64,000 nt of DNA from positions 7,202,001 to 7,266,000 of the forward strand of contig NC_063997.1 in the NCBI RefSeq assembly GCF_932276165.1, in the 5' to 3' direction. Positions 11,332 through 23,153 of the stretch are shown here, one piece after another; positions within the stretch are counted from its first letter, which is position 1, and every line of letters begins with the position of its first letter. The notes under the pieces are model-generated. The model was not told the DNA's origin. It did not search any database and saw nothing but the letters and a program-made list of their open reading frames with translations. The position numbers and the translations under genes are program-made. This stretch comes from Plutella xylostella. Taxonomy: Eukaryota; Arthropoda; Insecta; Lepidoptera; Plutellidae.

Positions 11332-12947
11332 CTCAGTATTCACCGTCAAGTTATTTTACACCGTATTTTATTTTATTGTAAGTTTTACCGAGTACCTAAT
11401 TGAAATTACATTCAATGGTGATGGTGATGAATCTTGTAGAGTGATTTCAATTTTTTATAAATTCGTATTTGTTGTTGCCATCGTGGTGAAAGGATTCGTC
11501 AGTTAGTTGGGTCTTGGTCTAACTGTCCAGGGTGCGCCGGGCGTATTTACAAGTGCATTAGATACGTCACTCGGGGAGGCTCCTTTCATGCACCCCTTTT
11601 TATAAATTCATCGATCCATGGTACTAAGTCCCATCCCTCAGAACGCATACCCAATAGTAATGTCACAAATTACAACCAATGATAAAAAGGAAAAACACAC
11701 CGGAAACCGATTAAAATGAGCCAACAGTGTTAAATCACGTACACACTGCAGTTGAGGTCGTTATCAAGCAATAACAGTTGTTGGACGAACTGCTAAGTAC
11801 GCTTAAGAACTGTTAATGTAATGGCGCATACCGAGACGCCGACGCCATTTCACAGCTTTATTCGTAGCGTTTACAGAATCAAACGAAAACCCGTCCCTTT
11901 TACGTGTACGCAAAAAGAGGGGGACGAAAAATTAACTCAATTACTTTAATGAAGGAGGTTCCCGTATAAGTTGTACAAGCGACGCTCTAAGCCTAGCCAT
12001 TCTCTCTCTCTCTCGTCGAGCACGTGCGAGACTGGGACAGCTGCATTAATCTCGAGCTGGATGAAGGTAGGAGCAGTTTGAATGAAGGTTTTGGACTTAA
12101 CTGCAGAACTTCCTCCATGAATAATTAACAGTCACACGTCCCCGCCGCCACCGCCGCCGCTAGATGTTGTTAATCTTCTTTACGGGGATATAACAAGGTT
12201 TTTAATTAATAAAATATGTTGCGTGTAGTTCTAGTCTCACGCTTGTAATTAACTGGGAAACTACGATAGTACATGTCATGTTGGCGGTGACTTGTTTGGA
12301 AGTATTTTTTTTTGTTACCATAACAAATGATCTACTATATTATTATAATAAGATGAGGTTAATGAGGTTAATGAGGTGGTAAGGTGCAAAAAAAGTGGAT
12401 TGCTTTGTTCATAGTGGATGCCCGATATGATAAAGCAGTTACAATCGCATATCGTCGCAGCTGTCTCAAATGGCCGCGAGCGTAAAATGCAAAACCATAT
12501 TTTGCGGTTAATTAAATATTAATTTTCTGCGAGGACAAACCGATACAATGAGGTTTAAAATTCAAATTTTAATATAATTCCAAGAACCAGTCGCGCAAAA
12601 TGTTAAATTTCCATTATGAAGTTGTAATAAAACCGTTTATGGCCGTAAAGTCGGTAGTTTTTCGTGCAAATGACTGCCACGTAGTTCTTGAGAGGAATTT
12701 AATTGAAAAAACAGTATGTGGCGTCACAGAATAATATATTTAAAAATAGTAGATTATTTTTACTTTATTAAATATAATTAAATCTTTATTTGAAAGATAG
12801 TATAAACCTAATCTAGTGTGCTTGCTTGCTGCATACTCAACGCGCAATGACGAATCGTATCCATCACAGACAAAGTAAAATCTGCCTAAAATCCGAAGTG
12901 GGATACCGATTTAAAAATAATGTAATCATTTCATCAAACATTGTTTT
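11332..12947. other. Non-coding stretch
   Basis: No gene recognised. Contains a short (TC)n run near 12000-12017 and three tandem copies of a TGAGGTTAA-like 9-mer near 12353-12377. Confidence 0.5.
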
Positions 12948-12949
12948 TA

Positions 12950-13136
12950 CAGTGCCACAAACTTATCTGTTCCGGTGAGAGCGAACTAAGTTGATCCATA
13001 TCTCATAACTTACTAATGAATTATACATTGATATAGATTAGAAGGGTTTATTAACACCGCAAAAGCGAATTATAGAATTAAGAAATATTGAACATTTATG
13101 TGAGCTGTCACCGGAACAGATAAGTTTGTGGCACTA
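12950..13136. mobile_element. Mariner-type MITE, 187 bp
   Basis: Inverted terminal repeats of about 32 bp (12950-12981 and 13105-13136) match except at the first base and one internal base; the core is AGTGCCACAAACTTATCTG. A TA dinucleotide lies at each side (12948-12949 and 13137-13138), as expected for Tc1/mariner-type insertion. There is no transposase frame. Confidence 0.8.
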
Positions 13137-13150
13137 TACGATGTTGAACA

Positions 13151-13255
13151 AATGCTACGAAGTTCTACGCCGTAGCTGTGCTACGAAACGGCTACGACAT
13201 TACGTAGCACGTCGTAGCACTAGTCATATTTTGCTACGAAGCGACGTAGACATTG
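13151..13255. repeat. GCTACG/CGTAGC motif cluster
   Basis: GCTACG occurs at 13154, 13180, 13191 and 13233, and its complement CGTAGC at 13171, 13203 and 13213. That is seven copies in about 85 bp, directly beside the MITE. The spacing is irregular, so this is not a simple tandem repeat. A similar cluster lies at 31063-31123. Confidence 0.7.
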
Positions 13256-13487
13256 ATACATATGTATTATTATTATGTAAAAGCGGTCAAGTGCAACCAA
13301 GTCAAGCCACATACATAGCCATATCCATGAATAGTTTCTTCTACTTAGCGTGTTGGTAACAACAACAAGAGTTGAGTGGGATTTTTCACCATTAAGAGAA
13401 ATAATAAAAAAAATAGTAATTATTGTGAGTCGCTGCCTGCCCAGGATGCGCCAGACATGTACAAGCTACAGAATGATTTGTCACTTA

Positions 13488-13623
13488 GATCCACTTGCAC
13501 AAGCATATTAAATCTAGATTTAGTATCAAATCCCGATTTAAGAAACGTCAATTCATATAAATAAATGGTTTAAATCGAGATTTAAAACTAAATCTAGATT
13601 TAATATCCTTGTGCAAGTGGTCC
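13488..13623. mobile_element. PIF/Harbinger-type MITE, 136 bp
   Basis: The two ends are long inverted repeats (core CCACTTGCACAAG, then ATATTAAATCTAGATTTAG; one mismatch in this stretch) running inward for about 50 bp. Both sides carry the trinucleotide TTA (13485-13487 and 13624-13626), the usual duplication of PIF/Harbinger elements. It has no coding capacity; the open frame across it is fortuitous. Confidence 0.8.
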
Positions 13624-13626
13624 TTA

Positions 13627-14265
13627 GTGATAATCCTTTAGTGCAGCTCCATAAATATGTAAGTATTTTTTGTCCAAAATAATCGGAAAGAGGCTTGCAG
13701 AATTCAGAATAATACCTCTATGCATTGACACCCGAGCCGCGTTGTTTTATGCCTCTATGTAACACGATTCAAAGTCTCGTAAAAGGAGACACACGGAGGT
13801 CATAATGAGAAAAACAAAATCATTATTTTATAAATTATTGAGGTACTTACATAAACCAATAATCTTGTCATGAATCACATCCAAATAAATTTGCAGTACA
13901 ACTAAATATTTCCCTACCCTTAAACGCTCCATGAAAACCATACAATAGTCGTCTTATGATACAATTTTGTCGGAGTCAGTTTCAGTAACCGGCTTACCTG
14001 ATTGCGAATGCGAGCCGACCGGTCTTCGCTCCGCTAATTTAGGGTCGCAACGCCGTGATATAGATATATAAGCTAGAAAGCTACTTCGAAATAAAATAAA
14101 CTAATACATAAGAGATAAATAAACACCGTGGTAGAAGTGGGCGTAAGTGACGCTCCATCTTGTTCCTATAAAAATACCGTTGCCCGTCTGTTCAGTTAAC
14201 AAAGCATATTTTTTAATGTTTTGTTACTACATTCGTCTAAACTTTATACATTAATCTTGTACCTT
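13627..14265. other. Non-coding stretch
   Basis: No gene or clear repeat recognised. Confidence 0.5.
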
Positions 14266-14279
14266 ACTCCTAGGTACAT
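14266..14279. repeat. Target site duplication, left, of RTE-type fragment
   Basis: ACTCCTAGGTACAT, identical to 14429-14442. Confidence 0.85.
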
Positions 14280-14428
14280 CATCATCATCATCATCTCAGC
14301 CATAGGACGTCCACTGCTGAACATAGGCCTCCCCCAATGATTTCCAACTTGTCCGATCGGAGGCGGCCCGCGTCCAGTGCTTCCTCGCGGACTTCACTAT
14401 ACGCATCCAGTGCTTCCCCGCGGACTTC
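14280..14428 (-). mobile_element. RTE-type LINE 3' end, 5'-truncated
   Basis: On the minus strand this reads into a (GATGAT)n tail (plus-strand CAT repeats at 14280-14295), after the block GGGGGAGGCCTATGTTCAGC that is abundant in lepidopteran DNA as the end of RTE-type LINEs. A 14 bp target duplication (ACTCCTAGGTACAT) flanks it at 14266-14279 and 14429-14442. The 5' end carries a direct duplication of about 33 bp (CCAGTGCTTCCYCGCGGACT, at about 14375 and 14407). Only about 150 bp survive, with no functional frame. Confidence 0.8.
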
Positions 14429-14442
14429 ACTCCTAGGTACAT
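14429..14442. repeat. Target site duplication, right, of RTE-type fragment
   Basis: ACTCCTAGGTACAT, identical to 14266-14279. Confidence 0.85.
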
Positions 14443-15336
14443 ACTAAGTTCAAATAAGTTTTTATTAATTCACCATTAATATTCACTATTAATGTATGTA
14501 TTTATTATTACGTAGCTTCAATAAGCATCGCGGCTCCGCCAGTGTGCGGGACCCTAAGCCGGGTTTCCGGGTCGCCGGTTGATACATTTATTGGTTTACT
14601 TTATTGCACCTGGCTTGTTTATTTCTCAGAAAGGTATTCTATTCTCTGACCGACGGTAGGCAGTGGCGCGGACTATCGATTGGGGCTTTGCTCCCACGTA
14701 GGGCTTCGTAACGGAGCTGAGATTGAATACCTCACTACCGGGTGTATTTACAGTCGGTAGCAAGGTCGGTTGCCGATTAAAGGTAAGCGGCCACCTATCG
14801 GTATCGTATGAATCGGATCAAACAAATTTTCATAAATGTATGGAGAAACGGAGTCGGCAATGCCGATGAAGTTGACGCACTTGTGTGTATTTCTCGATAT
14901 ACAAAGAATACTGAATCCCATGCGCCCGTTACGAGGTTTACCATTCATCGACAGATACTCAAATAAAATTTAATCATTTAACATTTAGTTTTCACTTTTC
15001 TTGGTAAAACGGCATTGTGAATTAACTGAGCGTTTTATTATCAACACGAACAATCACGGTCATTTCCAAGAAGAATCCATATTAATCAAACTTTATTGTT
15101 CCCACAATTTATAGTGTAAACAACGAAAAAATAGGTATTTAACATTTTCCTTCTCCTCCTCACAAACACGGCATTCTGTAATTGCACTATTTTATTAAAA
15201 TCAAATTTTATTTCGATATAAAACATAGGAGTCATATACCACCTATGTAATTACGCTTTTAAATTAAAAACCTTAATCTACACATAATTTGGCTAAATAA
15301 AGAAACTAAACGTAACGTAAGTATTTTTATAACTAA
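14443..15336. other. Non-coding stretch
   Basis: No gene recognised. A GC-richer patch lies at about 14530-14720. Confidence 0.5.
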
Positions 15337-15547
15337 CTAGCTGTTCCCGCGCGCTTCGCTTCGCCTTAAAAAGTTTTCCCGTGGGAATTCAGAAATAAAA
15401 AGTAGCTTATGTTCTTTCTCAGGGTCTAGACCATATGTATACCAAATTTCATTCAAATCCGTTCAGTAGTTTTGGCGTGAAAGAGTAACAGACAGACAGG
15501 CAGACAGACAGACAGACACAGTTACTCTCGCATTTATAATATTAGTT
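15337..15547. mobile_element. Interspersed repeat with (CAGA)n tract
   Basis: The left end reads CTAGCTGTTCCCGCG. The middle reads TACCAAATTTCATTCAAATC. A GACAGACAGG-type tandem tract follows at about 15488-15520, and the right end is TTTATAATATTAGTT. This arrangement is a very common lepidopteran repeat. On the minus strand it would end in CTAG, which would suit a Helitron end, but an RTE-type origin is also possible. The class is uncertain. Confidence 0.6.
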
Positions 15548-17446
15548 ACGATTTAAAATGCGTCTCCATCATGATCCAATTACTCATAATCATTAGACAG
15601 AGAACATAAAATCATATTGTTAACGATCCACTTTAAAATCTAACCACTTACCGCGTAAGCCCAAGTTTTTCCTGATTTATGATCGAACGATAAGTCTTAA
15701 GTTTTTAATTGAGTTGCTATTGGAAAGTATCGAGCAACTTCGATGGCTTCCACTGACTTAGCGACGGCTCTGAAAATATTTACTGTAAACTTTTTCTGTG
15801 TTTGTTTCCGCGATATAAAACCACCGTTCCTGTTCATAGCCATGCCAGAATAGACTTGAAAATAACTTCAAAATATATAAAAAATAGGTTTTATCGGCGG
15901 CTGCCTGATCAATATACCTAAACTCTATCGGGTCAATTAATATTTAAATTATAAACAATATACCTATTATGTCTTATAGGTGCACAAAAGAAGCCTCCTC
16001 GAGTGACTAATTATCTGTTTCTTACATGTGTCCGGGCACCCTGAGCAATTGAGCAGTCAGCAAATGACCCTAATCTGATTGGCCCCTACTATCACTACAG
16101 TGAAAACCCCTAATCTGGTCAGTTAGTTCGTTGGTACTCTACCTACGATTTAAACTCGATATTACTGTTAAACGGACCACTTCTTATTTATTTATTATTA
16201 GTGTTTATTGTGGATAAGCACACCACTTGATCTGTGTAGAATTAGTAGAACTGAGACAGTTTGCGTCCGACGAGATAAGCAGCCCCGCGCCATCACGGCA
16301 ATTGTTTCATTTGATTTAAAGTTCCCGGCGAGCTAAAGTTACTTGCATTGCTGTCCGTGATGGAAGTTCTGTAGATTAGTTTACTCGATTATTTTTACGA
16401 AACATTCAGAATAATATAAAGAATAGATGGAACGGATTTCTGCCTTTTATTTCAAACACGATTATATCGTAGCTTACTGAAAACCGTTAACATTAATTTG
16501 CAAAAATTTAAATCGAGAATCGCAAACAAAGCAATCGTTTAGCCGTTTTAAAAAAAAGTGTATGCAGAATTTTAATAGTGCAAAAACTCAACAAATAAAT
16601 AGCTTCCATTCCCCAAACGGGCTGTTAACAGGGTTGCAGTAAGCGCGATCAATTCATCTTGTATTTTTGCATAAAGCAGGCGGCAATGCTCCGCAGTATT
16701 GGTAGCAATTATTTCTGTTGGATTTTCCTAATTTTCATACTCTTACATATCCAGATGGTAGGGATTTGGTCACTGTTGTGCAATAATGAGTCTAACTTAT
16801 ATCAATAATAAAAAGGCGTAATAAACAAGAACGTTCTCTATGACTAGTCAAAAAATATATATACCTACTTGAATCGGGCTTTTCGTTCCCAGTGAAGTCA
16901 CAGACAGGCATAAACATACATACCGAAGACTTATAAACCCTTTCTTTTTTCCGCAATCCGAACAGAAACACACGTAATATAAGCAGAAAACCTGCCGCAG
17001 CACGGACTGCGGACAAACACGTAGAATTCACTTTACAAATCCCGCTGGCGGACACGATGCAAGTTTTAATGCGAACAGAGAGGCGGCAAGATCGGCGCTC
17101 AATATTCATGAGCTAACTTAAACTGCACGCCCGTTTAAAACGACCATTACAATAATGGCCAGCGTATTTGCCTACTGTTGGCGCAATCATAATAATTAGA
17201 ACAAGACGGCCCGCGACTACAGAACTACTAAGCGGATAGCTTAGGTCTCGCCAACTGCGTCTAGGACTTGTTTAATGTGCCTAGTTTTGTTTCGGCAAGT
17301 CGTTGTACATTAGTTTTATGCCCACGGCAATGGTTACTCGGTGATGGTTTATGTACAGTGTGTTTATCAAAGTTTATAGTGGTCATGAGTATGCTGGGTA
17401 CTTAACACTTTTTTAAACCAATATGGAACTTGACTTAAAAATATAC
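15548..17446. other. Non-coding stretch
   Basis: No gene recognised. CCTAATCTGRT occurs twice within about 45 bp (around 16068 and 16109) without further structure. A GC-richer patch is at about 16260-16370. Confidence 0.5.
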
Positions 17447-17452
17447 AACATG

Positions 17453-20400
17453 AAAATAAAAAATTACACGCAAAAATACATTTGAAAGTAAAAAATTACA
17501 CGCAATATTAGTATCCGAGTCATGGCTCAAGCCATGTCTCCCGTCTACTTCGTACGCATTGCCTGGTTATAGTCTGATACGCAATGACCGCACCGGCAGT
17601 GGTGGCGGTGGCGTAGCTATTTATCTCAGATCTCACATTCCCTACTCAGTTCTTAGTATGTCCTCCCAACCTCCACCAGGTGATGCGGGCGAACATCTTC
17701 TGATTGAAGTTACGCTATTACACACTAAGATTCTACTTGGTGTGTATTACAGTCCCTCGCTGCGTGTGAATTTCTTTAGTTCCTTTGAAAACCTTCTTGT
17801 CAACTTCATTCCTAATTACAATCACGTTATTGTTATGGGTGATTTTAACACATGTCTCCTTAAAAATGACAGCAGGTCGTCTTCCTTTAAGTCATTAGTT
17901 AGGTCCTGTAATATGGAAATCCTTCCCCTTAATGCAACACATCACTTCCCTGACTGTGTTCCGTCCCTTCTGGACCTAATTCTTGTTTCTTCGGGCCAAC
18001 ATGTTGCTAAACACGGGCAGTGTGCGGCGACAGGTTTCTCCTATCATGATCTCATATATTTATCTTACAAAATTCGCCCCCCTAAGGCTAAGCCAAGAAC
18101 TCTTCTGCTGCGTAGTTTTGGTGGAATGAACGTAGAAGATTTGCGGCGTGATGCAGGAAATACGGATTGGGCTCCTGTTCTTAATGCAACTTGTGTTGAT
18201 GAACAGGTCACCTTGTTCAATTCCCTTCTCACCAAGCTGTATGACGTGCATGCGCCGTTGCGACTGATTAAAGTGAAACATCTTCCGGCGCCTTGGCTCA
18301 CTGAGGAGATAAAAACTTTGATCCGTGTCAAGAATGCTGCCAAATCCAAGTACAAAGGTCGTTCTACTGAAGCTAATAAGGAGAAATACATTACTTTACG
18401 AAATCGCTGCAACAAGGTGTGTAGGGATGCTCAACGCCGCCATATTCATCAATCAGTTGAAAATGGAGATCCAGCTAAAGTTTGGAAGTTCCTACGGTCA
18501 TTGGGAGTCGGCAAGTCACGTGATGATTCCATACCTAAAGATTTAGACATTGATTCATTGAACTCTCACTTCTCTTCGTCATCAGCCATTGACAGTGCTG
18601 TAAAAACTAGTACACTTAATCGCCTCTCGGCTCTGCCTACTCCTGACTTTCCTCCCTTTTTTCTAAGCCAATTTACCGATTGTGATGTTAAAAAGATCAT
18701 TCTTTCTATCGCTTCCAATGCAATCGGCACCGACAGTATAAGTCGAAACATGATAATACCTATTCTAGATATAATCCTTCCTATTATCACTCATATATTA
18801 AATTCCTCCGTATCTACTGGCATATTCCCATCGTCCTGGAAAGAGGCTGAAGTGGTTCCCCTCCCTAAAAAATCCAATCCCTCCTCATTTTCTGAATACC
18901 GTCCCATATCCATTCTACCGTTCCTATCCAAAGTCCTTGAACGCCTTGTCCATTACCAACTTTCCAATTTCCTTACCCATAACAACCTGATGAATCCTTT
19001 CCAGTCTGGTTTCCGTCCTGGCCATAGCACTGTAACAGCGCTTATAAAAATCACCGACGATATCCGCCAGAGTATGGATAAAGGCCAAATTACTATGCTT
19101 TCTTTATTAGATTTCAGTAATGCCTTTAATACTGTTGATTTCGACATCCTACTTGGAATACTTCGATCGCTTAACATATCTCCAACGGTAATTGGCTGGT
19201 TTCGCAGTTATCTGCATGGACGCCGGCAGCGTATACGCATTGAGGAGTCACATTCTCAGTGGTGTGATATCTCGGCCGGTGTTCCACAAGGCGGCGTGTT
19301 ATCTCCTCTACTCTTCGCAGTTTTTATAAACTCCATTTCTGAAAATATTTCTGCTTCCTATCACCTTTACGCAGACGATCTCCAAATCTATAAGCATGCT
19401 TCTCCTTCAGAGCTTCCTGAGGCTGTTGCATCAATCAACATAGATCTGAATGCAATATCAACCTGGAGTAAAAACCATGGGCTCAAAGTGAACCCTAACA
19501 AAACCCAAGTTATTCTCATAGGCAGTTCACGATTGATCTCCAACAATAATTTACAGCATATTCCCCCTGTATTATTCGATGGTGTCCATATTCCATTCAG
19601 TGATACAGTTAAAAACCTTGGCATATTAATGGATAAGTTTTTTACTTGGGGCCCTCAGATGGAGGCCGTTAGCCGGAAGATTTTTGCGTCAGCAGGTTCA
19701 CTCAAAAGGTTGCGTAATTTTCTACCTACTTCCACCAAGATCGCGTTAGCACAATCACTTCTCCTCCCCGTTCTTGACTACGCCGATGCCAGCTATCCTG
19801 ATCTCACCGAGGAGCAACTAAACAAACTTGAGCGTCTTCAAAACTTTTGTATACGGTTCATATTTGGCGTACGAAAATATGACCACATCTCCGCATACCG
19901 TACTAAACTCAAGTGGCTCCCAATTCGCCTTCGCCGGAATAGCCACATTCTTTCACTTCTTTACTCTGTACTGTTCAATCCATGTACCCCAGCATACCTG
20001 AAGGAGCGTTTTGGGATGCGTTGTTCTACCCACAGCTGTACCCTTCGTTCATCGCAGAATCTCAGGCTAAATATTCCTGAAAACGAAATTCTACAGCAAA
20101 TCTTTTACTGTCCAGGCCGTATTGTTGTGGAATGATTTACCCACAGATATTAGACTTGCGCCATCGCTTGCATCTTTTAAAACTTTGCTGAACAAGCACT
20201 ATCTCAATAAATTATCCTTACCAGCGTAATATATTTATATATATATAATAGTATGTATTTATTTAAGTATATAAGTATGATGTATGTAGTTTATTTATAT
20301 TACCTATTACTAGGTAGAGATTAGGTATATACTTTTGTAATTTTCTCCTTGTTATATGTTCTGTTTGTAATTTTTTTGCACTTTCCCCTTTTCTTGTATA

Positions 20401-20535
20401 GTTTCTCTCCTCCGAGGTAGTCTGGAAGAAATTACTCTTAGTAATAAGGCCGCCATTTGTACCGTCTATATTGTACATTTCCTTGTGTAATTTATGTTTG
20501 TGTGTGCAATAAAGAATTATCTATCTATCTATCTA
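17453..20535 (+). mobile_element. Jockey/CR1-type LINE, 5'-truncated
   Basis: The element contains the last part of an apurinic endonuclease domain and a full reverse transcriptase. Its 3' end has an AATAAA signal (20508-20513) and an ATCT microsatellite tail (to about 20535). No ORF1 and no RNase H are seen. A 6 bp match AACATG (17447-17452 and 20535-20540) could be the target duplication, but it is short enough to be chance, so the left boundary is uncertain. Right at the left edge a 20 bp segment (AAAAATTACACGCAA core) is repeated 32 bp apart (about 17451 and 17483). Confidence 0.8.
17505..20229 (+). pseudogene. LINE ORF2: endonuclease plus reverse transcriptase, frameshifted
   Basis: This is the ORF2 polyprotein of a Jockey/CR1-type LINE, which nicks target DNA and copies the element RNA at the nick. 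The frame is open from 17460; recognisable protein begins at about 17505 with the endonuclease motif VSESWLKP. GDFN lies at 17838-17849 and GFSYHDLI spans 18033-18056, where many relatives have Asp for the Tyr. Reverse transcriptase motifs follow: EYRPIS near 18895-18912, the first catalytic Asp at 19110-19112 (LDFSNAF), GVPQGGVLSP near 19279-19308, and YADD at 19368-19379. There is no RNase H. The frame stops at 20133-20135, but the usual C-terminal block (FTVQAVLLWNDLP) continues in the next frame from 20101 to a stop at 20227-20229. That implies a single-base insertion shortly before 20101. The N-terminus is missing through 5' truncation. It is probably dead, although long and little damaged. 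Confidence 0.85.
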
Positions 20536-20540
20536 ACATG

Positions 20541-21984
20541 TGGATGAACGGAGATAAAAGCAATGGAATATGGATTTTAGCTGTTAGCGAAGTTACTATT
20601 TTGGTTTTAAAATTTGTAAACTTTTTTATATGCAAGATTTTTCACACAGCATCCCGTTTTATTTTAATTCCTTTCAAACTTTTAACTCAATTTACAGCAC
20701 TTTCAAACTTTTATTCCTTTGCATCGACGTGGCACTCGAGACGGCTGCTGGTGTATAAGCAGTTCTTTTTGAACAAAATTCAAAGATGTATTCAGTCGTA
20801 CTACCTTAATATAAGGTGCACTTTAAATTGCACATGCACACTTACTGTAACCTACAGCACCCACTTTGTTTGATAGGAATTTAAATAGGCAGCATTCTTT
20901 AACATCAAAGAGTGCAATTTCCTTGAGGTAAGATTATCTTTTGGAAAGGTTAAACATCAAAGAAAACATTGAATAAACGTTTCAAAATCACGTGTAGTGC
21001 CTATAAACCCGTTTATTTAATCACAAGAAGATATTAAGTTGAAATGAGATGCTTACTCCCACTCTAATATGACCTTCCTCCGTAATCGCGTAAACATATA
21101 CGTACAAACTGAATACAAACAGTCCCTTTAAAAGAGTATGTAGTCATAACTTTTAATACTTGTAACATTATAGCAGTTTGCCTCCTACAAGATGTCATTT
21201 CGTGTATATTATGTAGATAACGGTGGTATTCCATTAGCCAGGAGTACGCAAGTCTTCATCAGAAATTTTACTTAGAAAATAAACCTCATTTTGTAATCTT
21301 ACCATCTAAGCCGCGGGCCCTGCAAGACTTGAAGCCAACGTGATAAAAGTACGAACGAGAGACAGATATTTTAAGAACCTCTTTAATATTGTAGCATACT
21401 TGCTAGGATTTAGAACTCTCTTTATGTAATTATTGCAATATTCCTTCTATGAATTAATGGTACAGTGTAGTAACTGGATTATAAGATCCTTGGTTATAAT
21501 ATTATGTTCTTGTAAAAAAACAACGATTTAACAACATCGATGATTTACAGGGATTGTACTTATCTAACTAAGACTTCATAACTGTAATGGCAAAAGATAA
21601 TGAAACAACGAAACACTTTTTTCAGTCGCAGAAGACAAAAATAACACCAGCGAAGTAAATCCTATTCCTTTTTAAAACTTGAAGTGACGACGTTGTTTGC
21701 AAACGCAAAGATTGGAAAGCAGTGCAGTGTAACGTAGCACAAATGGGAATTGCAACGGGGACAAAGTTCTGCGAACATAGTTCTTGCCTTTCCGCTTTCT
21801 TTTATTCCATTAGAGGAATCGAATATAAGTTACGGTGGTTCTGTAGCCCGGGGGATGGACTCGGAGGGGGTCTTGCGAGAGGCGTATCTCACGAATTTAT
21901 GACGCCATATTTGTCATAGCACACACTAGTATTATACATTGTACACGGTACGTATACGTATACCTGCATGCAAGTATATTTATA
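20541..21984. other. Non-coding stretch
   Basis: No gene recognised. The short frame at 20457-20873 starts inside the LINE tail and has no protein signature. Confidence 0.5.
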
Positions 21985-22248
21985 CAGGGTGTTGCAAAAA
22001 GGAAGCCGAATCCTGCGTGTGCAGCATGTTATATCTAAGCCCGAAAATGAAATAAAAATGTAAAGATCCGCGATTGATTTAAATCTTCCAAAATTTTCCA
22101 TAGAAACTTTGTTGGTCAAGTGACTTTTTACTATGGAGAATGATTTAATTTTTTCGCGAATTTTGACATTCTGATTTCATTTTTGGTTTAGATATAACAT
22201 GCTGCACACGTAGGTTTTGGCTTAGTTTACCCTTTTTGCAACATCCTG
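21985..22248. mobile_element. Mariner-type foldback MITE, 264 bp
   Basis: The left end is CAGGGTGTTGCAAAAAGG; the right end is the complement of CAGGATGTTGCAAAAAGGG. The inverted similarity runs inward for about 90 bp, including CAGCATGTTATATCTAA in both arms. TA lies at both sides (21983-21984 and 22249-22250). There is no coding capacity. Confidence 0.8.
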
Positions 22249-22330
22249 TATGGTCTTCATAAGGATAGTTGATCAATTTGAAATGAAAAGAAAAATGAAC
22301 TAAACTCGCGTTTTCTCAAGGAGCGCCAAC

Positions 22331-22515
22331 ATTATTATGTTCTCGGCTTCCTTATCCAGCAACTACCGGCCAGCGGGCCGTAGGGCGTCCCACACTACTC
22401 TTGCTTGTTTATCATCGTCATCACTGCTGGACAAAGGCCAAGTAAAAAAAAACCCACACAACACTCTGTCCTCGGCCAACCTCATCCAGCCGCTACCGGC
22501 CACCTGCCTATCAAA
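22331..22515. repeat. Degraded interspersed repeat with internal duplication
   Basis: The segment CTCGGC..CCT.ATCCAGC..CTACCGGCCA occurs twice (about 22342-22373 and 22472-22503), separated by ATCATCGTCATCACTGCTGG at about 22411-22430. That last block recalls the end of RTE-type LINEs, so this is probably an old RTE-derived fragment on the minus strand. Confidence 0.45.
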
Positions 22516-23106
22516 ATGGCGAGTTCTTGTATGCCAAGTAGGTGAGGAGTAAGTTAAGACTGATGCATCTCGTTTCAGTTACTTATGTTGCATCAGACTC
22601 GCTGAAAATGAGATGGGTTTTGAAAGAGTATTATAGAAACGTTTTACAAAAACTTTAAGTATTGAATTCGAGTCTTTTTTATTTGGAGAGCGTATCTTTA
22701 TAACGTTATTGCAAGTTTTAAGTGTGATACTTATTTTTGAAGTAAACTTTTTCTAATAAATATTTTAAGTAAATAGTATAAGTATATTGTATATTTTCAA
22801 ACACGTGCTCAAACTTGACCTAGACTAAAAGCATTTCTAGTTCAATTACTTCCAATTATGAATTTAATTTCACTGAGTAAATATTTTGCTTCGGGTTTAC
22901 TCGTGTTGAAAATATTAACAACGTTGTTTTGTAAGGTGAAGAGTATAATTAATTAATAACTTTATTTATACCATTAGTTACCTACTAATAATAGGTAGGT
23001 ACGTAACTAAATTAAATCAAATATGTATATCAATTTTATTAAGTATGTATGTATTGAATATCATATATAGTTTTCAACAGATAACTTGCAAGGATATACT
23101 AAATTA
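22516..23106. other. Non-coding stretch
   Basis: No gene recognised; AT-rich. Confidence 0.5.
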
Positions 23107-23153
23107 ACCTACCCCGCAAGGGAGTACATTAGTACAAGGCGTGAGTGTGTATA
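23107..23153 (+). mobile_element. SINE 3' tail fragment (family of 53292-53541)
   Basis: CTACCCCGCAAGGGAGTACA followed by TTAGTACAAGGCGTGAGTG matches the 3' end of the SINE at 53292-53541, here on the plus strand. Only about 47 bp remain. Confidence 0.75.

Noticed and set aside
15480..15525. CRISPR-like array
   Set aside because: It is a CAGA-type microsatellite inside an interspersed repeat; there are no spacers, and the window is eukaryotic.
17447..17452. AACATG as a definite target duplication of the Jockey/CR1-type LINE
   Set aside because: Only 6 bp match at 20535-20540; too short to fix the element's left boundary.
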